Positions 1-9,409 are shown, numbered from the stretch's first letter. The stretch is DNA of 64,000 bases from Fidelibacterota bacterium (GCA_947472795.1 CANJBL010000008.1:62001-126000); one strand, 5' to 3'. Notes: generated from the letters alone by a model not told the origin. Made by a program: numbers and translations.

Positions 1-1916
1 GCCTCGGGCGCTGTGGCCAGGGCCGGTTCGTTGGCAATGGCGAGGATGACATTGTGCACCACATCTTTCACGGCCTGGACGGCCTCCCGGCTCAACCCGC
101 TGGCGCCATCTCCCACATTGGAAGCGCGCGCGGTCATGGGCTGCAGCAGTGCGAGCGCGTCGTAAAGGCCGGCTTTCACGCGGTCCAGGCGCTCCGATGT
201 GAGGCCGCCATAATTATCTTCCGCGATCCGGGTGTAGAGTTGATTGACCGCACGCACCACAAAGCGCACGCGCCGCTGACGGTAGCGCACATCAAAGCGC
301 AGCAGGAACTTGACCCACACCGGGGGTCCCTTCTCGGGATCGACCGGCGTGCGCAGATCATCTGCGGACGGTGATACGCCGGACAGCTCCGCCCACTTCT
401 GGATGACGGCGATAATGCGCGATGCTTCGGAGGAGTCCTTGTCGTAGCCACAGATCTGCGCGACCAGCGAGGCCACGTCCTCGATGACTGCCGTCAGCTT
501 CAGGCGCAAATATCCGTCATAGGCAAAGCCGGTTTCCTTGCGCGCCCTATTATTGGCCTGCTCGCGGAAGTGGCCTATCTGCTCGCCCGTCGTCACCAAA
601 TCGAGCGCCGGCCCGGCCACCGCATCAGCCATGGCGCGAATATGCGAGCGAGCACTGTCGACCACCATCTGCAGGCGGCGCACTTCGGCGTTGTAGGTGT
701 TCACCCATGAAAGATCGTCGTGAATGGGCTCGTTGCGCGGAATATCCGAGAGTGCGCCTTTCAGTGTGGAGAAGAATCCCGGCACATAGGCCGAGCGGTT
801 TTCGGCGCTCTTGGGATGCGGATCAATATACAAGAGGCGCCTGTCCACATGGCGATAAGCCGGCCGGCCGCGAATGGCCTCGATGGCCTTTGCAAAAGGC
901 TTGTTGTTGAGCACGCTGCCATCGATGAAGGACGCATCGCCCGGATTGATATTGGCAAGCAAATAGGACCTGAAATTTCGATAGAGGAAATCGACCCGCG
1001 ACGGCCAACTCAAATGACGCTCCGCGAGCAACCGATCGATCTCGGCAAAGCGCATGGGCGGGAAAGCGCCGGGGAAAGAGGATGTCGCGCGCGCGGCAAA
1101 GACCAAGCCTGGAAGATTTTCGCGGTCAAAGCTGGATGTCTCTTGGCCTTTCGGCCAATGACGATAGGTCATGCGCAGCATCTGGCGATGTTCGCGGTCC
1201 TGAATGACAGGTGGATCGTGGATGGGCGTGTCCGTCACATAACCGTGGAAGTCGGTGACAGTGACGAAGAGGTCAAGCTCCAGCCCGGCGGGCACGAGCG
1301 AACTTCCGCGCTCTACCGGATCACCCATTCCGGCGAAGCCATCGTAGAGAACCTTAGTGAGGTTGTAGCCGTCGAAGGGCGGGCGAAACCAGCGCGAGCG
1401 CAGGAACATTGATAGTTTTTGCTTCAACTCGCGGTTGCCGCCCAGATCCTCGCGGAAACGGTAAAGGAACATCCACACGAAGGGCCGGAAATACCATTTG
1501 GTCCAGGGACCAGCCTTGATGTGCGGCGGCATCAGCTCGGCCACATCCGAGTGCTTCAGCCAGAAGTCCCGTAAGGGATCGATGCTGAGATCGTGAGCAA
1601 TGGCCCGGGCCAGGATCACGCCGTTGATGCCGCCCGCCGAAGCGCCGGCGATGACATCGACCACGATGCGCAAATCCAGGGTCTTGCCGATCTCGCGCAA
1701 GAGTTCGAAGTAAGCTTGCTCCGTATCGGCGGGCTCGTCGCGCGGTACGGCGACGTCCGCGTAGGTCAGGCTGGGTTGGTGGCGATTGGTATAGGTATGG
1801 AAATCGCGCGACGCGCGCACAAGCTTCAGAATTTCCTTGGTGACGCCGTGCATATAGACGGCCAGCGACACGCCGCCGTAGCAGACCAAGGCAAACCGAA
1901 GCTCTTTTTCCTTCAC
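1..1916 (-). CDS. Patatin-like phospholipase family protein (3' end beyond window)
   Basis: The minus-strand frame is open from the window edge to about 1916 (roughly 638 residues), so the C-terminus is missing. The N-terminus reads VKEKELRFALVCYGGVSLAV, the usual opening of the long bacterial patatin-like proteins. The nucleophile elbow GASAGG lies near residue 90 and the partner aspartate is in FIDGSVLNNKPF near residue 300. Together they form the Ser-Asp dyad of patatin-type lipid acyl hydrolases, so it probably hydrolyses membrane lipids or acyl esters. No signal peptide is visible. A GTG at 1916 gives the conserved start; a GTG at 1931 in the same frame is possible, and a stop lies just upstream of that. 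The substrate is unknown. The next gene (RND pump) has the same direction but is probably independent. Confidence 0.87.
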   Translation of the reverse strand, partial: MKEKELRFALVCYGGVSLAVYMHGVTKEILKLVRASRDFHTYTNRHQPSLTYADVAVPRDEPADTEQAYFELLREIGKTLDLRIVVDVIAGASAGGINGVILARAIAHDLSIDPLRDFWLKHSDVAELMPPHIKAGPWTKWYFRPFVWMFLYRFREDLGGNRELKQKLSMFLRSRWFRPPFDGYNLTKVLYDGFAGMGDPVERGSSLVPAGLELDLFVTVTDFHGYVTDTPIHDPPVIQDREHRQMLRMTYRHWPKGQETSSFDRENLPGLVFAARATSSFPGAFPPMRFAEIDRLLAERHLSWPSRVDFLYRNFRSYLLANINPGDASFIDGSVLNNKPFAKAIEAIRGRPAYRHVDRRLLYIDPHPKSAENRSAYVPGFFSTLKGALSDIPRNEPIHDDLSWVNTYNAEVRRLQMVVDSARSHIRAMADAVAGPALDLVTTGEQIGHFREQANNRARKETGFAYDGYLRLKLTAVIEDVASLVAQICGYDKDSSEASRIIAVIQKWAELSGVSPSADDLRTPVDPEKGPPVWVKFLLRFDVRYRQRRVRFVVRAVNQLYTRIAEDNYGGLTSERLDRVKAGLYDALALLQPMTARASNVGDGASGLSREAVQAVKDVVHNVILAIANEPALATAPE

Positions 1917-2033
1917 GCGGGGCCCCCACACCTCTTCGCGCTCATCCCGTGGTGGATACTAGCGCCACGGGAGGAGGAGAGGCATGGAGGGAGAATAAGA
2001 CGATGGCGCGCGGAAAGCACGCCTTCCGGTGCA

Positions 2034-5000
2034 CTATTCCGCCGGCTGGTGCCCGTGGGCTTCCGTATCGCCGACTTTGTTGGGGAATTCCTCGTCGTAC
2101 TGCTTCAGTTCCGCAGCGACGCGGCCAGGCGAGCCCGTCCGGCGGGCCAGCAGGGTGTAGAATACTGGGACCACGACCAAGGTAATCACCACGGCGAAGG
2201 AAACGCCGGTGAAGATCACAACGCCGATAGGACGACGGCTTTCGGAACCCGCGCCGCTCGCGATCACCAGCGGCAAGGCGCCCATCACTGTGGCCAGCGC
2301 GGTCATGATGATCGGGCGAAGGCGGATCGCCGCTGCTTCCACCAGCGCTTCGCGGAACTCGCGACCCGCATCGCGCAACTGGTTTGCAAACTCGACAATC
2401 AGAATCCCGTTCTTGGCGGCAAGCCCCACAAGCACGATGATCCCAATCTGGGAGAAGAGATTGATGCTCTGACCAAAGATCAACAGGCCCATGAGAGCGC
2501 CGAAGACGGCGAGCGGCACCGTCATCATAATGACCATGGGATGGATGAAGCTCTCGAACTGGGCCGCCAGGACCAGGAACACGACGACGAGGGCCAGGCC
2601 AAAGCTGAAGTAAATCGAAGCGCTGTTGTCTTTGAAGTCGCCGGCTTCGCCGCGCCAGGTGAGCACCGCCGTGGAGGGCAGTTTTTCCTTAGCGACTTTT
2701 TCCACGGTCTGAATCGCATCACCGAGAATAATGTCCGGGCGTGGATTCAGGAACATCGTGAAACTGCGGCGGCGATCCTGGCGTTGCAGACCATCGGCAT
2801 AAGAGCCTTCCTCCAGCGTCACGAGGCTCGAGAGCGGTATAAGCGCCTTGGTTGTGCTGGAACGGACATAGATATTGGAGACGTCGTTGGGCGTTTGCCG
2901 GTCAGAATCCTGACCCTGCAAGATCACGTCGTACTCCTCGCCCTTTTCAACAAAGGTCGTCGCTTTGCGTGAGCCGAGCATGGCCGCCAGGGCGTCGCCA
3001 ATGTCGCCTACGGACACGCCCAGATCGCCGGCGCGGTTTTGATCCACACGGATACGGATTTGAGGTTTCGTTTCGACGAAGCTGTTGCGCACGGCCGTGA
3101 ACATCGGGTTGCCGGCAAGGCCTTCCATCATGGCGTCGCGCCACACGCGAAGATCATCATAGGTTGGTCCGCTGATGACGAGCACCACGCCGCCGCCGCC
3201 GCCAGGGCCGCCGCCGCCGCCGCCGCTGCGACCAAGCCCCGCGGGCAGGTTGGCAACGACTTGAGCGCCGGGGATTTGCTGCAGCTTAGGTGTGATCTCG
3301 GCAACGAACGCGCTGGTGGAACGATGGCGATCGCTCCACGGCGCCATCCAGACGTTGGAGTTACCCTGGTTCCCGTTTCCCCCGATCTGCTCCGTGGCAC
3401 GAATGACTTCGCCACTTTGAATGTAGGGTTTAATAACCTCGATCGCGGCCTTGATTTGACGGCCCGTATAATCGGAGTTCGAGCCTTCGGGCGCGCGGAT
3501 ATTGAGGGTAACTTGACCGCGGTCTTCGCGCGGGGTGAATTCCTTCGGAAGCGTCGTGAACAGCAAGCCGGACAGCGCAACCAGCGCCGCAAAACCCAGC
3601 AGCACGCGCTTGGGCATGTCCAGGGCCTTATTCAGGATCCGGACATAGCGCGCCTTGACCTTGTCGAAGACCGCTTCTGCGAAGTGCGCGACCTTGCTCT
3701 CGTCTAGCTTGGAAGAGAGAATCTTGCTGCACATCACGGGTGTGAGGGTGAGTGAGATGAACATCGAGAAGACGACCGCGATGGCCATCGTGACGGCGAA
3801 TTCCTTGAAGAGGCTGCCGACCGCGCCTTGCATCAATGCGACAGGTGCGAAAGCCGCCACCAGCACCATGGTGGTGGAGACAACAGCCATGCCCACCTGA
3901 CGCGCACCACGCTGTGCCGCCAGCAGGGCCGGCTCGCCTTCTTTCATGCGCCGGTGAATGTTCTCCAGCATGATGATGGCGTCATCCACCACAAGACCGA
4001 TGGCCAGCACCATGGCCAGCAATGTCAGGATGTTGACCGAGAATCCCAACGGCCAGAGCACAACGGATGTCGCGACGAGCGAAATGGGAACAGCAACGAT
4101 GGGGATGAGCGCGGCGCGCACCGTGCCCAGGAACATATAGATCACCAACATGACCAGCACTGCGGCCACGGCCACTGCAATACTGACCTCATGAATGGCC
4201 GAAGAAATAAAGAGCGATGTATCGTTGCCGATCTGCATCTGCACGCCGGATGGCGCCGTCGCATTGATCAGGGCCATCTCCTTGCGGACCGCGTCGGCTA
4301 CATCGAGCGTCGAGGCGCCGGGTTGTTTCACGACCTGCAGCGAGACACCGTCAACGCCGTTGGTGCGGTAGATCGAAAATTTGTCGACGGGCGCGATCTC
4401 CACCTTGGCGACTTCCCCCAAGCGCACGAGGTAATTGTTGGGGCCGCGCGCGACGACCATTGAGTTAAAGTCTTCCGCTGTCTGATAGGCGCGGATCGTT
4501 CTCATTGTATAATTACGATCCGTCGATTCGAGCTGCCCAGCGCCCAGCTCGACGTTCTCTCGCCGCAGAGCCGCCTGCACGTCGGACACGGTAATCCCAC
4601 GCGCGGCCATGGCGCGCCGGTCGAGCCACACACGCATAGACTTCAGGCGCGCACCGCCGCTCATGACATAGGCCACACCCGGCAGAGACGATAGACGAGG
4701 TTGGATGACGTGAACCGCATAATCCGTCATCTCCATCGGCGACAACGGCCCGCTGATGTTCATGAAGATGATGGGGTCGGCGTCAGAATCGGCTTTTTGG
4801 ATGACGGGGGGATCGGCGTCCACCGGCAGGCGGTAGGTGATACGGCTGAGCTGATCGCGCACGTCGTTGGCAGCGACGTCGATGTCGCGGCCTTCGTAGA
4901 ATTCCAGGTTGATGCGCCCGAAACCGTCTCGCGACATAGAGCTGATAGATTTGATACCCGGAATCCCGCTGATCTGGTCCTCGATAATCTTAATGACCTT

Positions 5001-5183
5001 GGACTCCATGACCTCCGACGAGGCACCGGGGTAATTCACGCCGACGTTGACCACCGGACGGTCGATGTTGGGTATCTCGCGCACCGGCAGCTGGAAGAAG
5101 GAGTAAAGACCGAAGACGACCAGCAGGATGCTCGCCACGATAGCGACCACCGGACGTCTGACGGAGAAATCGGAGAGCTTCAT
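2034..5183 (-). CDS. RND efflux transporter inner-membrane permease (HAE1/AcrB-like)
   Basis: This 1049-residue protein has the length and architecture of HAE1-type RND pumps. It has an N-terminal transmembrane helix (about 12-32), a porter domain, helices from about 340, a second porter half, and a C-terminal helix bundle ending near 1020. The proton-relay helix carries GLVVDDAIIMLENI near residue 400. It should export hydrophobic compounds using the proton gradient, in a tripartite complex with the fusion protein encoded 30 bp upstream and an outer-membrane channel not encoded here. Around residues 655-670 there is a run of glycines with one proline, encoded by GGC-type triplets, which is unusual in this family. 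It is the second gene of the operon starting at 6350. The substrate cannot be inferred. Confidence 0.93.
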   Translation of the reverse strand: MKLSDFSVRRPVVAIVASILLVVFGLYSFFQLPVREIPNIDRPVVNVGVNYPGASSEVMESKVIKIIEDQISGIPGIKSISSMSRDGFGRINLEFYEGRDIDVAANDVRDQLSRITYRLPVDADPPVIQKADSDADPIIFMNISGPLSPMEMTDYAVHVIQPRLSSLPGVAYVMSGGARLKSMRVWLDRRAMAARGITVSDVQAALRRENVELGAGQLESTDRNYTMRTIRAYQTAEDFNSMVVARGPNNYLVRLGEVAKVEIAPVDKFSIYRTNGVDGVSLQVVKQPGASTLDVADAVRKEMALINATAPSGVQMQIGNDTSLFISSAIHEVSIAVAVAAVLVMLVIYMFLGTVRAALIPIVAVPISLVATSVVLWPLGFSVNILTLLAMVLAIGLVVDDAIIMLENIHRRMKEGEPALLAAQRGARQVGMAVVSTTMVLVAAFAPVALMQGAVGSLFKEFAVTMAIAVVFSMFISLTLTPVMCSKILSSKLDESKVAHFAEAVFDKVKARYVRILNKALDMPKRVLLGFAALVALSGLLFTTLPKEFTPREDRGQVTLNIRAPEGSNSDYTGRQIKAAIEVIKPYIQSGEVIRATEQIGGNGNQGNSNVWMAPWSDRHRSTSAFVAEITPKLQQIPGAQVVANLPAGLGRSGGGGGGPGGGGGVVLVISGPTYDDLRVWRDAMMEGLAGNPMFTAVRNSFVETKPQIRIRVDQNRAGDLGVSVGDIGDALAAMLGSRKATTFVEKGEEYDVILQGQDSDRQTPNDVSNIYVRSSTTKALIPLSSLVTLEEGSYADGLQRQDRRRSFTMFLNPRPDIILGDAIQTVEKVAKEKLPSTAVLTWRGEAGDFKDNSASIYFSFGLALVVVFLVLAAQFESFIHPMVIMMTVPLAVFGALMGLLIFGQSINLFSQIGIIVLVGLAAKNGILIVEFANQLRDAGREFREALVEAAAIRLRPIIMTALATVMGALPLVIASGAGSESRRPIGVVIFTGVSFAVVITLVVVPVFYTLLARRTGSPGRVAAELKQYDEEFPNKVGDTEAHGHQPAE

Positions 5184-5213
5184 GGTCGAGGCCTCTATGG
5201 GGAACGAGGGTAG

Positions 5214-6350
5214 TTACGCCTGCGGGGGGCGCGTTCCATTGGCTTGCGCCGGCGCATCGCCGCGCAGCTCGTTGCGATTGATCAGATTGACTTTGGATCC
5301 GGGACGAAGGTCTTGCAGGCCTTGCGTGAGGACAATGTCGCCCTCTTGGACGCCTTCGAGAATCTCCACGCCTCCGGCACGGCGGCGGCCGATGACGACC
5401 TTTATGCGCTTCACCACACTATCGGAGCCTACAGTGTAGACATATTGCACGTCGTTCTCCGGCGTCAGCGCGATTTCCGGCAACATGATGGATTCACGCT
5501 GATCCTTGATAAGCTGCACGACCATCAACATGCCGGGACGCAGGCGAAGGTCCGGATTTGGAATCATCGCGCGCACACTTATTGCACGGGTAACGGGGTC
5601 AACGCGGCTTTCCACCGAAACCACACGGCCCTTGAACATTTCGCGCGGATAGGCCGACGCGCCAGCCTCGATATCAAGCCCGGGCTTCAGCGAAGTCATG
5701 AAAGTCTCGGGGATGGAGAAATCCAGCTTCACTTCGGAGATGTCGTCGAGTGTGGTGATGACCGTGCCCGGTGACACCAGGGCGCCGACACTGATGCGCC
5801 GCGTCCCGACAATGCCCGAGAATGGGGCGATGATACGCCGGTCGCCCGAGCGCACGCGCGCGGCGGCGACATTGGCTTCGGCTTTCTTGACGAGCGCCAC
5901 TTGCTCGTCGAGCTTGGCCTGGGAGACATGTTTGTCCGCTACCAAGCTTTGTGTGCGTTCGAGTTCTTTTTTCTGCTGTTCGAGGTTCGCGAGTTCGACG
6001 TTGAGAGCAGCGTCCTGCTCACCGGCATCGATGGCCGCGATCTGGTCGCCCTTCTTGAAGGTCTGGCCGTCATCGAAATCCACTTGGCGGATGATGCCTT
6101 GCGTCTTGGCCGTGATACTGACGGATTCATTCGCATAGAGAGTGCCGATGGCCTCAATCCGGTCGCCGAAGACTTCTTTCTTGGCGATGACCCCGACAAC
6201 GGGACGCTCCTGAGCGCCACGACGCCCGCGCGCATTCTCCGTCTTTCCTCCGAGGAAATGGCTCGCCACATAGGTCCCGCCCCCGGCCAGAATGACGACG
6301 GCCGCGACGGCAACGATGGTTCTCTTTGAGATCTCAAAAGCCATTTTCAA
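5214..6350 (-). CDS. RND efflux membrane fusion protein (HlyD/AcrA-like periplasmic adaptor)
   Basis: The 378-residue protein begins with a short cytoplasmic stretch and one membrane anchor (about 10-28). A lipoyl/barrel-sandwich half follows (TAKTQGIIRQVDFDDGQTFKKG, about 80-105), then a coiled-coil hairpin rich in E, K and Q (about 115-165), the second lipoyl half (RIIAPFSGIVGTRRISVGAL) and the beta-barrel and membrane-proximal domains. This is the adaptor that links an RND pump to an outer-membrane channel. The pump gene follows after 30 bp, so the two are surely co-transcribed. The start is ATG at 6350; a second ATG two codons later is an alternative. The upstream gap holds a palindrome at 6523-6542 that may be an operator. 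Confidence 0.93.
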   Translation of the reverse strand: MKMAFEISKRTIVAVAAVVILAGGGTYVASHFLGGKTENARGRRGAQERPVVGVIAKKEVFGDRIEAIGTLYANESVSITAKTQGIIRQVDFDDGQTFKKGDQIAAIDAGEQDAALNVELANLEQQKKELERTQSLVADKHVSQAKLDEQVALVKKAEANVAAARVRSGDRRIIAPFSGIVGTRRISVGALVSPGTVITTLDDISEVKLDFSIPETFMTSLKPGLDIEAGASAYPREMFKGRVVSVESRVDPVTRAISVRAMIPNPDLRLRPGMLMVVQLIKDQRESIMLPEIALTPENDVQYVYTVGSDSVVKRIKVVIGRRRAGGVEILEGVQEGDIVLTQGLQDLRPGSKVNLINRNELRGDAPAQANGTRPPQA

Positions 6351-6522
6351 TCCGATAGGTAAGCAGTGACGGCGCCCTCGCCCGGGCCTCTTTTATGGCT
6401 GCCGGGCACGCCATTTAGCGGCGGGCTGTTTTAGGGCCACCTCTAAGCTTCATGTAACACACACTTCAGCTTAACCACTATGTCCTCCGTGGTAACACTA
6501 GGGTTCTTAAAAGAAATTTTAA

Positions 6523-6542
6523 CAGTTTCGGCCCCGAAACTG
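6523..6542. promoter_or_regulatory. 9-bp inverted repeat upstream of the efflux operon
   Basis: CAGTTTCGG and CCGAAACTG are separated by two bases and lie about 170 bp upstream of the adaptor gene start. Such a symmetric site in an otherwise empty gap is typical of a repressor operator, but no regulator gene is adjacent. It could also form a short hairpin in RNA. Confidence 0.35.
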
Positions 6543-6622
6543 ACCCAGGAATGAAGCTTTTTACGGGCAATCACCCGTTTGTGAAAAAGTCCCCTCTTGG
6601 CATAGGGCGTTTAACCCAGGCC

Positions 6623-6647
6623 AAAAAAAACCCCGCGGGGAGCGGGG
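6623..6647 (-). terminator. Rho-independent terminator of the proline iminopeptidase gene
   Basis: On the minus strand a CCCCGC/GCGGGG stem with a five-base loop is followed by eight T residues. It lies about 190 bp past the stop codon of the minus-strand gene at 6835-7779, and no other leftward gene lies between. Confidence 0.8.
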
Positions 6648-6746
6648 TGAGTTGTTTGGAACTTGGGTCTTTGTACCGCACGCCCCGAAGGCCCCGCGAC
6701 ACGCCAGTGTTGTGCCATGGGGACGGTACACGCAAACCTGCGAGAA

Positions 6747-6789
6747 CTGACAGGTCGGCCGCGTCTGAGCCTGTCTGTTCTGACAGGTC
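6747..6789. repeat. Twin CTGACAGGTC sites with an inverted copy between them
   Basis: CTGACAGGTC occurs at 6747-6756 and 6780-6789. Between them, CCTGTC at 6770-6775 is the inverse of GACAGG. The arrangement gives overlapping inverted and direct repeats, as in clustered operator sites. It lies between the iminopeptidase stop and its terminator, so it could also fold in the 3' untranslated RNA. The binding protein is unknown. Confidence 0.35.
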
Positions 6790-6834
6790 GTGCGAATCAC
6801 GCGCCTCCGCCGTCAGCCCTCGCTCAGCACCACA

Positions 6835-7779
6835 TCAGCGGTAATGTTTGAAATCCTCGGTAGCTTTCACCAGGGCCGCGCGGATGCCCGGCTCCATGGA
6901 AGAGTGACCCGCGTCGGCGACAATTCGATACTGCGCGCCGGACCATGCGCGCGCCAACCGGTCGGCGGTGGCGATAGGGCACACCATGTCATAACGGCCC
7001 TGGACGATGACGGCAGGATGCTTGGCGAGCACGCCAAGACCGTCGATCAACTGGTTGGGTCCGAGGAAACCATTGTTGATCATGTAGTGCGCTTCGATGC
7101 GCGCCATGGAAAGTGCCCCGGTATAATAGGCGTCGCTGCTGGTATCATGACGGGCGTTGCGTGCTCCCGGAACCAAGCGCGAGCATGCGTTTTCATACGC
7201 GCACCACGCCGCCGCCGCCGGCCTATGCACCTCGGGCTCGGGATCGACGAGACGCCGGTAATAGGCGCCCAGCAAATCATCTTGCTCTTCTTTTGGAATG
7301 TGCCCGGCAAAAGCACGATGCGCTTCAGGGAAAATCCATCCCATGCCGTAGCCCACGAGATCGCGCGCATCGCGTCCGCCGATGAACCATTTTACTTCTT
7401 CATCGGAGAACAAGAATATGCCGCGCAGAATGAAACCGATGCAGCGCGCAGGGTGCGCTTCGCCGTACGCCAGCGCGAGCGTGGACCCCCAGGACCCCCC
7501 GAAGACAACCCAACGCTCGATGCCAAGATGAAGGCGCAAGGCTTCGATATCGGCGACAAGGTGTGCCGTGGTGTTATCCACCAGGGTCGCTTCCGGTGTT
7601 GAACGCCCCGCGCCGCGCTGGTCGAACAGAATGATGCGATAGCGCTCGGGATCGAAGAAGCGCCGATAGGCGGGCGCCGTACCTGCACCGGGACCGCCAT
7701 GCAGGAACACCACCGGCACGCCCTTCGGATTGCCCGACTGTTCCCAATACAGGCGATGCGGCGCACCCACATCGAGCAT
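6835..7779 (-). CDS. pip: Proline iminopeptidase (alpha/beta hydrolase, S33), 5' end possibly disrupted
   Basis: The protein matches proline iminopeptidases (EC 3.4.11.5), which release N-terminal proline from peptides in the cytoplasm. Visible motifs are the oxyanion HGGPGAG, FDQRGAGRS, the nucleophile elbow GGSWGS and the C-terminal DAGHSS histidine. The only standard start is ATG at 7779 (314 residues). However, the frame upstream of it still encodes family-like sequence (RPLFPPLDATASG) back to about 7890 without ATG, GTG or TTG, then runs into the paired-hairpin element whose boundary is 7889. The native start was therefore probably lost when that element arrived. The gene may use an internal or non-standard start, or may be impaired. 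A terminator follows at 6623-6647. Confidence 0.85.
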   Translation of the reverse strand: MLDVGAPHRLYWEQSGNPKGVPVVFLHGGPGAGTAPAYRRFFDPERYRIILFDQRGAGRSTPEATLVDNTTAHLVADIEALRLHLGIERWVVFGGSWGSTLALAYGEAHPARCIGFILRGIFLFSDEEVKWFIGGRDARDLVGYGMGWIFPEAHRAFAGHIPKEEQDDLLGAYYRRLVDPEPEVHRPAAAAWCAYENACSRLVPGARNARHDTSSDAYYTGALSMARIEAHYMINNGFLGPNQLIDGLGVLAKHPAVIVQGRYDMVCPIATADRLARAWSGAQYRIVADAGHSSMEPGIRAALVKATEDFKHYR

Positions 7780-7888
7780 GCCGGAGGCCGTGGCATCGAG
7801 CGGCGGAAAGAGTGGGCGGTCCTCGGCCTTGATTTTGCCGCTGCCGACACCAGTGTTTTCAAGAGCGGCGATAGCTAAATCTCCGGTG

Positions 7889-8055
7889 CTAGTGGTCCGA
7901 TTCTAACATTCGCATCCTAGGTCCGGAGACTGGTTTGCGAATGTTAGAATCAAAGGACCACTAGAAATTTATGAATCTAGTGGAGCTTACGATTTGACAT
8001 TCGCTACCCAGTGTTTCCGCCATCCAGAGAGCGAATGTCAAACCTGCTCCACTAG
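7889..8055. repeat. Paired-hairpin element, copy 1
   Basis: Hairpin 1 (7889-7964) has a 10-bp outer stem CTAGTGGTCC, an AAA bulge in the 3' arm and a 15-bp inner stem ending ACATTCGC. A 12-base spacer (7965-7976, AAATTTATGAAT) leads to hairpin 2 (7977-8055), which has outer stem CTAGTGGAGC, an internal loop and a 13-bp inner stem TTTGACATTCGCT. The two hairpins share the CTAGTGG base and the ACATTCGC core, so the second arm of hairpin 1 can also pair with the first arm of hairpin 2. Copy 2 at 38025-38190 has matching dimensions, AAA bulge and spacer but different stem sequences. The element lies directly against the reading frame of the iminopeptidase gene. No known repeat family is recognised. 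Confidence 0.8.
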
Positions 8056-8143
8056 CGGAATTCTGAATGATCCGGATAGGCCTTATTTTCAACGGCAAAT
8101 GCACCCAGGGCAAGGCCGGATGCTCGACTTTTGCCGGCGCCGC

Positions 8144-8188
8144 TTCTATGGTGCCGCGCGTTTAGCGTTTCTATGATGCCGCGCGTTT
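8144..8188 (+). repeat. Two direct repeats upstream of the MFS gene
   Basis: The 20-base sequence TTCTATGRTGCCGCGCGTTT occurs at 8144-8163 and 8169-8188, with a 25-base period. It lies 60-105 bp before the MFS transporter start and could be a tandem regulator site or a small duplication. Confidence 0.4.
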
Positions 8189-8248
8189 CCTGACGGCGCG
8201 CATCATATACGTTCCATCTCCCCTCGCACCGGCACACCACTGTCCCGC

Positions 8249-9409
8249 ATGGCCATCCTGTTCACCATTATATTCATGGACTTGGTGGGCTTCGGCCTGC
8301 TCATCCCGCTGTTACCGTTCTATGTGCAGCGCGTGGGCGCCGGGCCTGAGATCATCACGTTGGTGCTTGGCCTCTATTCCGTCGGTCAGCTCGTTGCCGC
8401 ACCAGTCTGGGGACGCTTGAGCGATTCTTTCGGCCGCAAGCCCGTGCTGGCGCTCACGAGCTTCGGCCTTGCGCTCTCCTACATCATGCTCGCGACCGCC
8501 GACAATTTGACGTGGCTGATCGTCGCGCGCCTTTTCGGCGGCGTCATGGCCGGGAACATCGCCGCCGCGCAAGCTTACATTAGCGATACGACCACGCGTG
8601 AAACACGCGCCAAAGGCATGGGCCTTCTGGGGGCCGCGTTTGGTCTCGGCTTCATCGTCGGACCTGGCATCGGCGGCGTCCTCGGTGGTCACGACGTTGC
8701 AACCGCCGACTTCGCCACGCCGGCACTCGTCGCCGCAGGGATTACTTTCGTCGCTGCGATGGGCGTTGTGCTGTTCTTGAAAGAAAGCCTGGCGCCAGAT
8801 ATCCGCGCCGCACGGCGCCAGCAGCCGCGTGTATCTCTGCGGGAAAAACTCCGCACGACCTTCGCTCGCAAATCCCTCGCCATTCTCGTGACGGTAAGTT
8901 TCCTCACCGTGACAGCGTGGGCGCTTTTTGAAACGGTCTTCGCGCTTTGGGCCAACGCCACCCTGACCTATGGACCTTTTCAGATCGGCACCGTGCTGAC
9001 GGTCATGGGCGTGATTGGTGTGTTGATCCAGGGCGGGGCCATAGGTCCTTTGACTCGGCGCCTTGGCGAAAAACGTCTGGCCATCGCGGCACTGATTTTC
9101 TTGGGCGTGGGGTATGCGGCACTTTGTCTTGCCACGCGCGTGCCCGAGATGTGGGCTGCCGTGACTCTGCTGGGTATAGGGTCCGCGCTTTTCACACCCA
9201 GCATGTCGAGCCTCGTCTCAAAGGAAGCCGGCGAGCACGAACAGGGTGCTGTATTGGGGGTTTATCAAGGGGCCACCGCGCTGAGCCGGGTGATCGGCCC
9301 TGCCCTTTCGGGCCTTGTCTTTGCCCGGCTGGGGGCCGGAGCACCTTTTCTGCTGGCGGCCTTTCTCCTCGCCCCTGGGCTCGTCCTTCTCTGCGCGCGC
9401 CGCCCATAA
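8249..9409 (+). CDS. MFS transporter, TetA/DHA1-like drug:H+ antiporter
   Basis: This 386-residue protein has twelve hydrophobic segments. The opening TIIFMDLVGFGLLIPLLPFY resembles the first helix of TetA-type carriers, and the loop 2-3 motif GRLSDSFGRKPVL is the MFS signature. The mid-protein GLGFIVGPGIGGVLGG resembles the drug-antiporter motif C. It probably exports a small drug-like compound with proton exchange, but the substrate is unknown. The N-terminus is a few residues shorter than usual and no strong ribosome binding site precedes ATG 8249, so an upstream non-ATG start is possible. It stands alone between copy 1 of the paired-hairpin element and the heat-shock promoter. Confidence 0.88.
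   Translation: MAILFTIIFMDLVGFGLLIPLLPFYVQRVGAGPEIITLVLGLYSVGQLVAAPVWGRLSDSFGRKPVLALTSFGLALSYIMLATADNLTWLIVARLFGGVMAGNIAAAQAYISDTTTRETRAKGMGLLGAAFGLGFIVGPGIGGVLGGHDVATADFATPALVAAGITFVAAMGVVLFLKESLAPDIRAARRQQPRVSLREKLRTTFARKSLAILVTVSFLTVTAWALFETVFALWANATLTYGPFQIGTVLTVMGVIGVLIQGGAIGPLTRRLGEKRLAIAALIFLGVGYAALCLATRVPEMWAAVTLLGIGSALFTPSMSSLVSKEAGEHEQGAVLGVYQGATALSRVIGPALSGLVFARLGAGAPFLLAAFLLAPGLVLLCARRP

Noticed and set aside
1593-2972. Long plus-strand open frame (459 residues) opposite the patatin and RND genes
   Set aside because: It is antisense to two well-supported genes, is rich in H, R and Q as expected from a reversed GC-rich frame, and lacks domain motifs.
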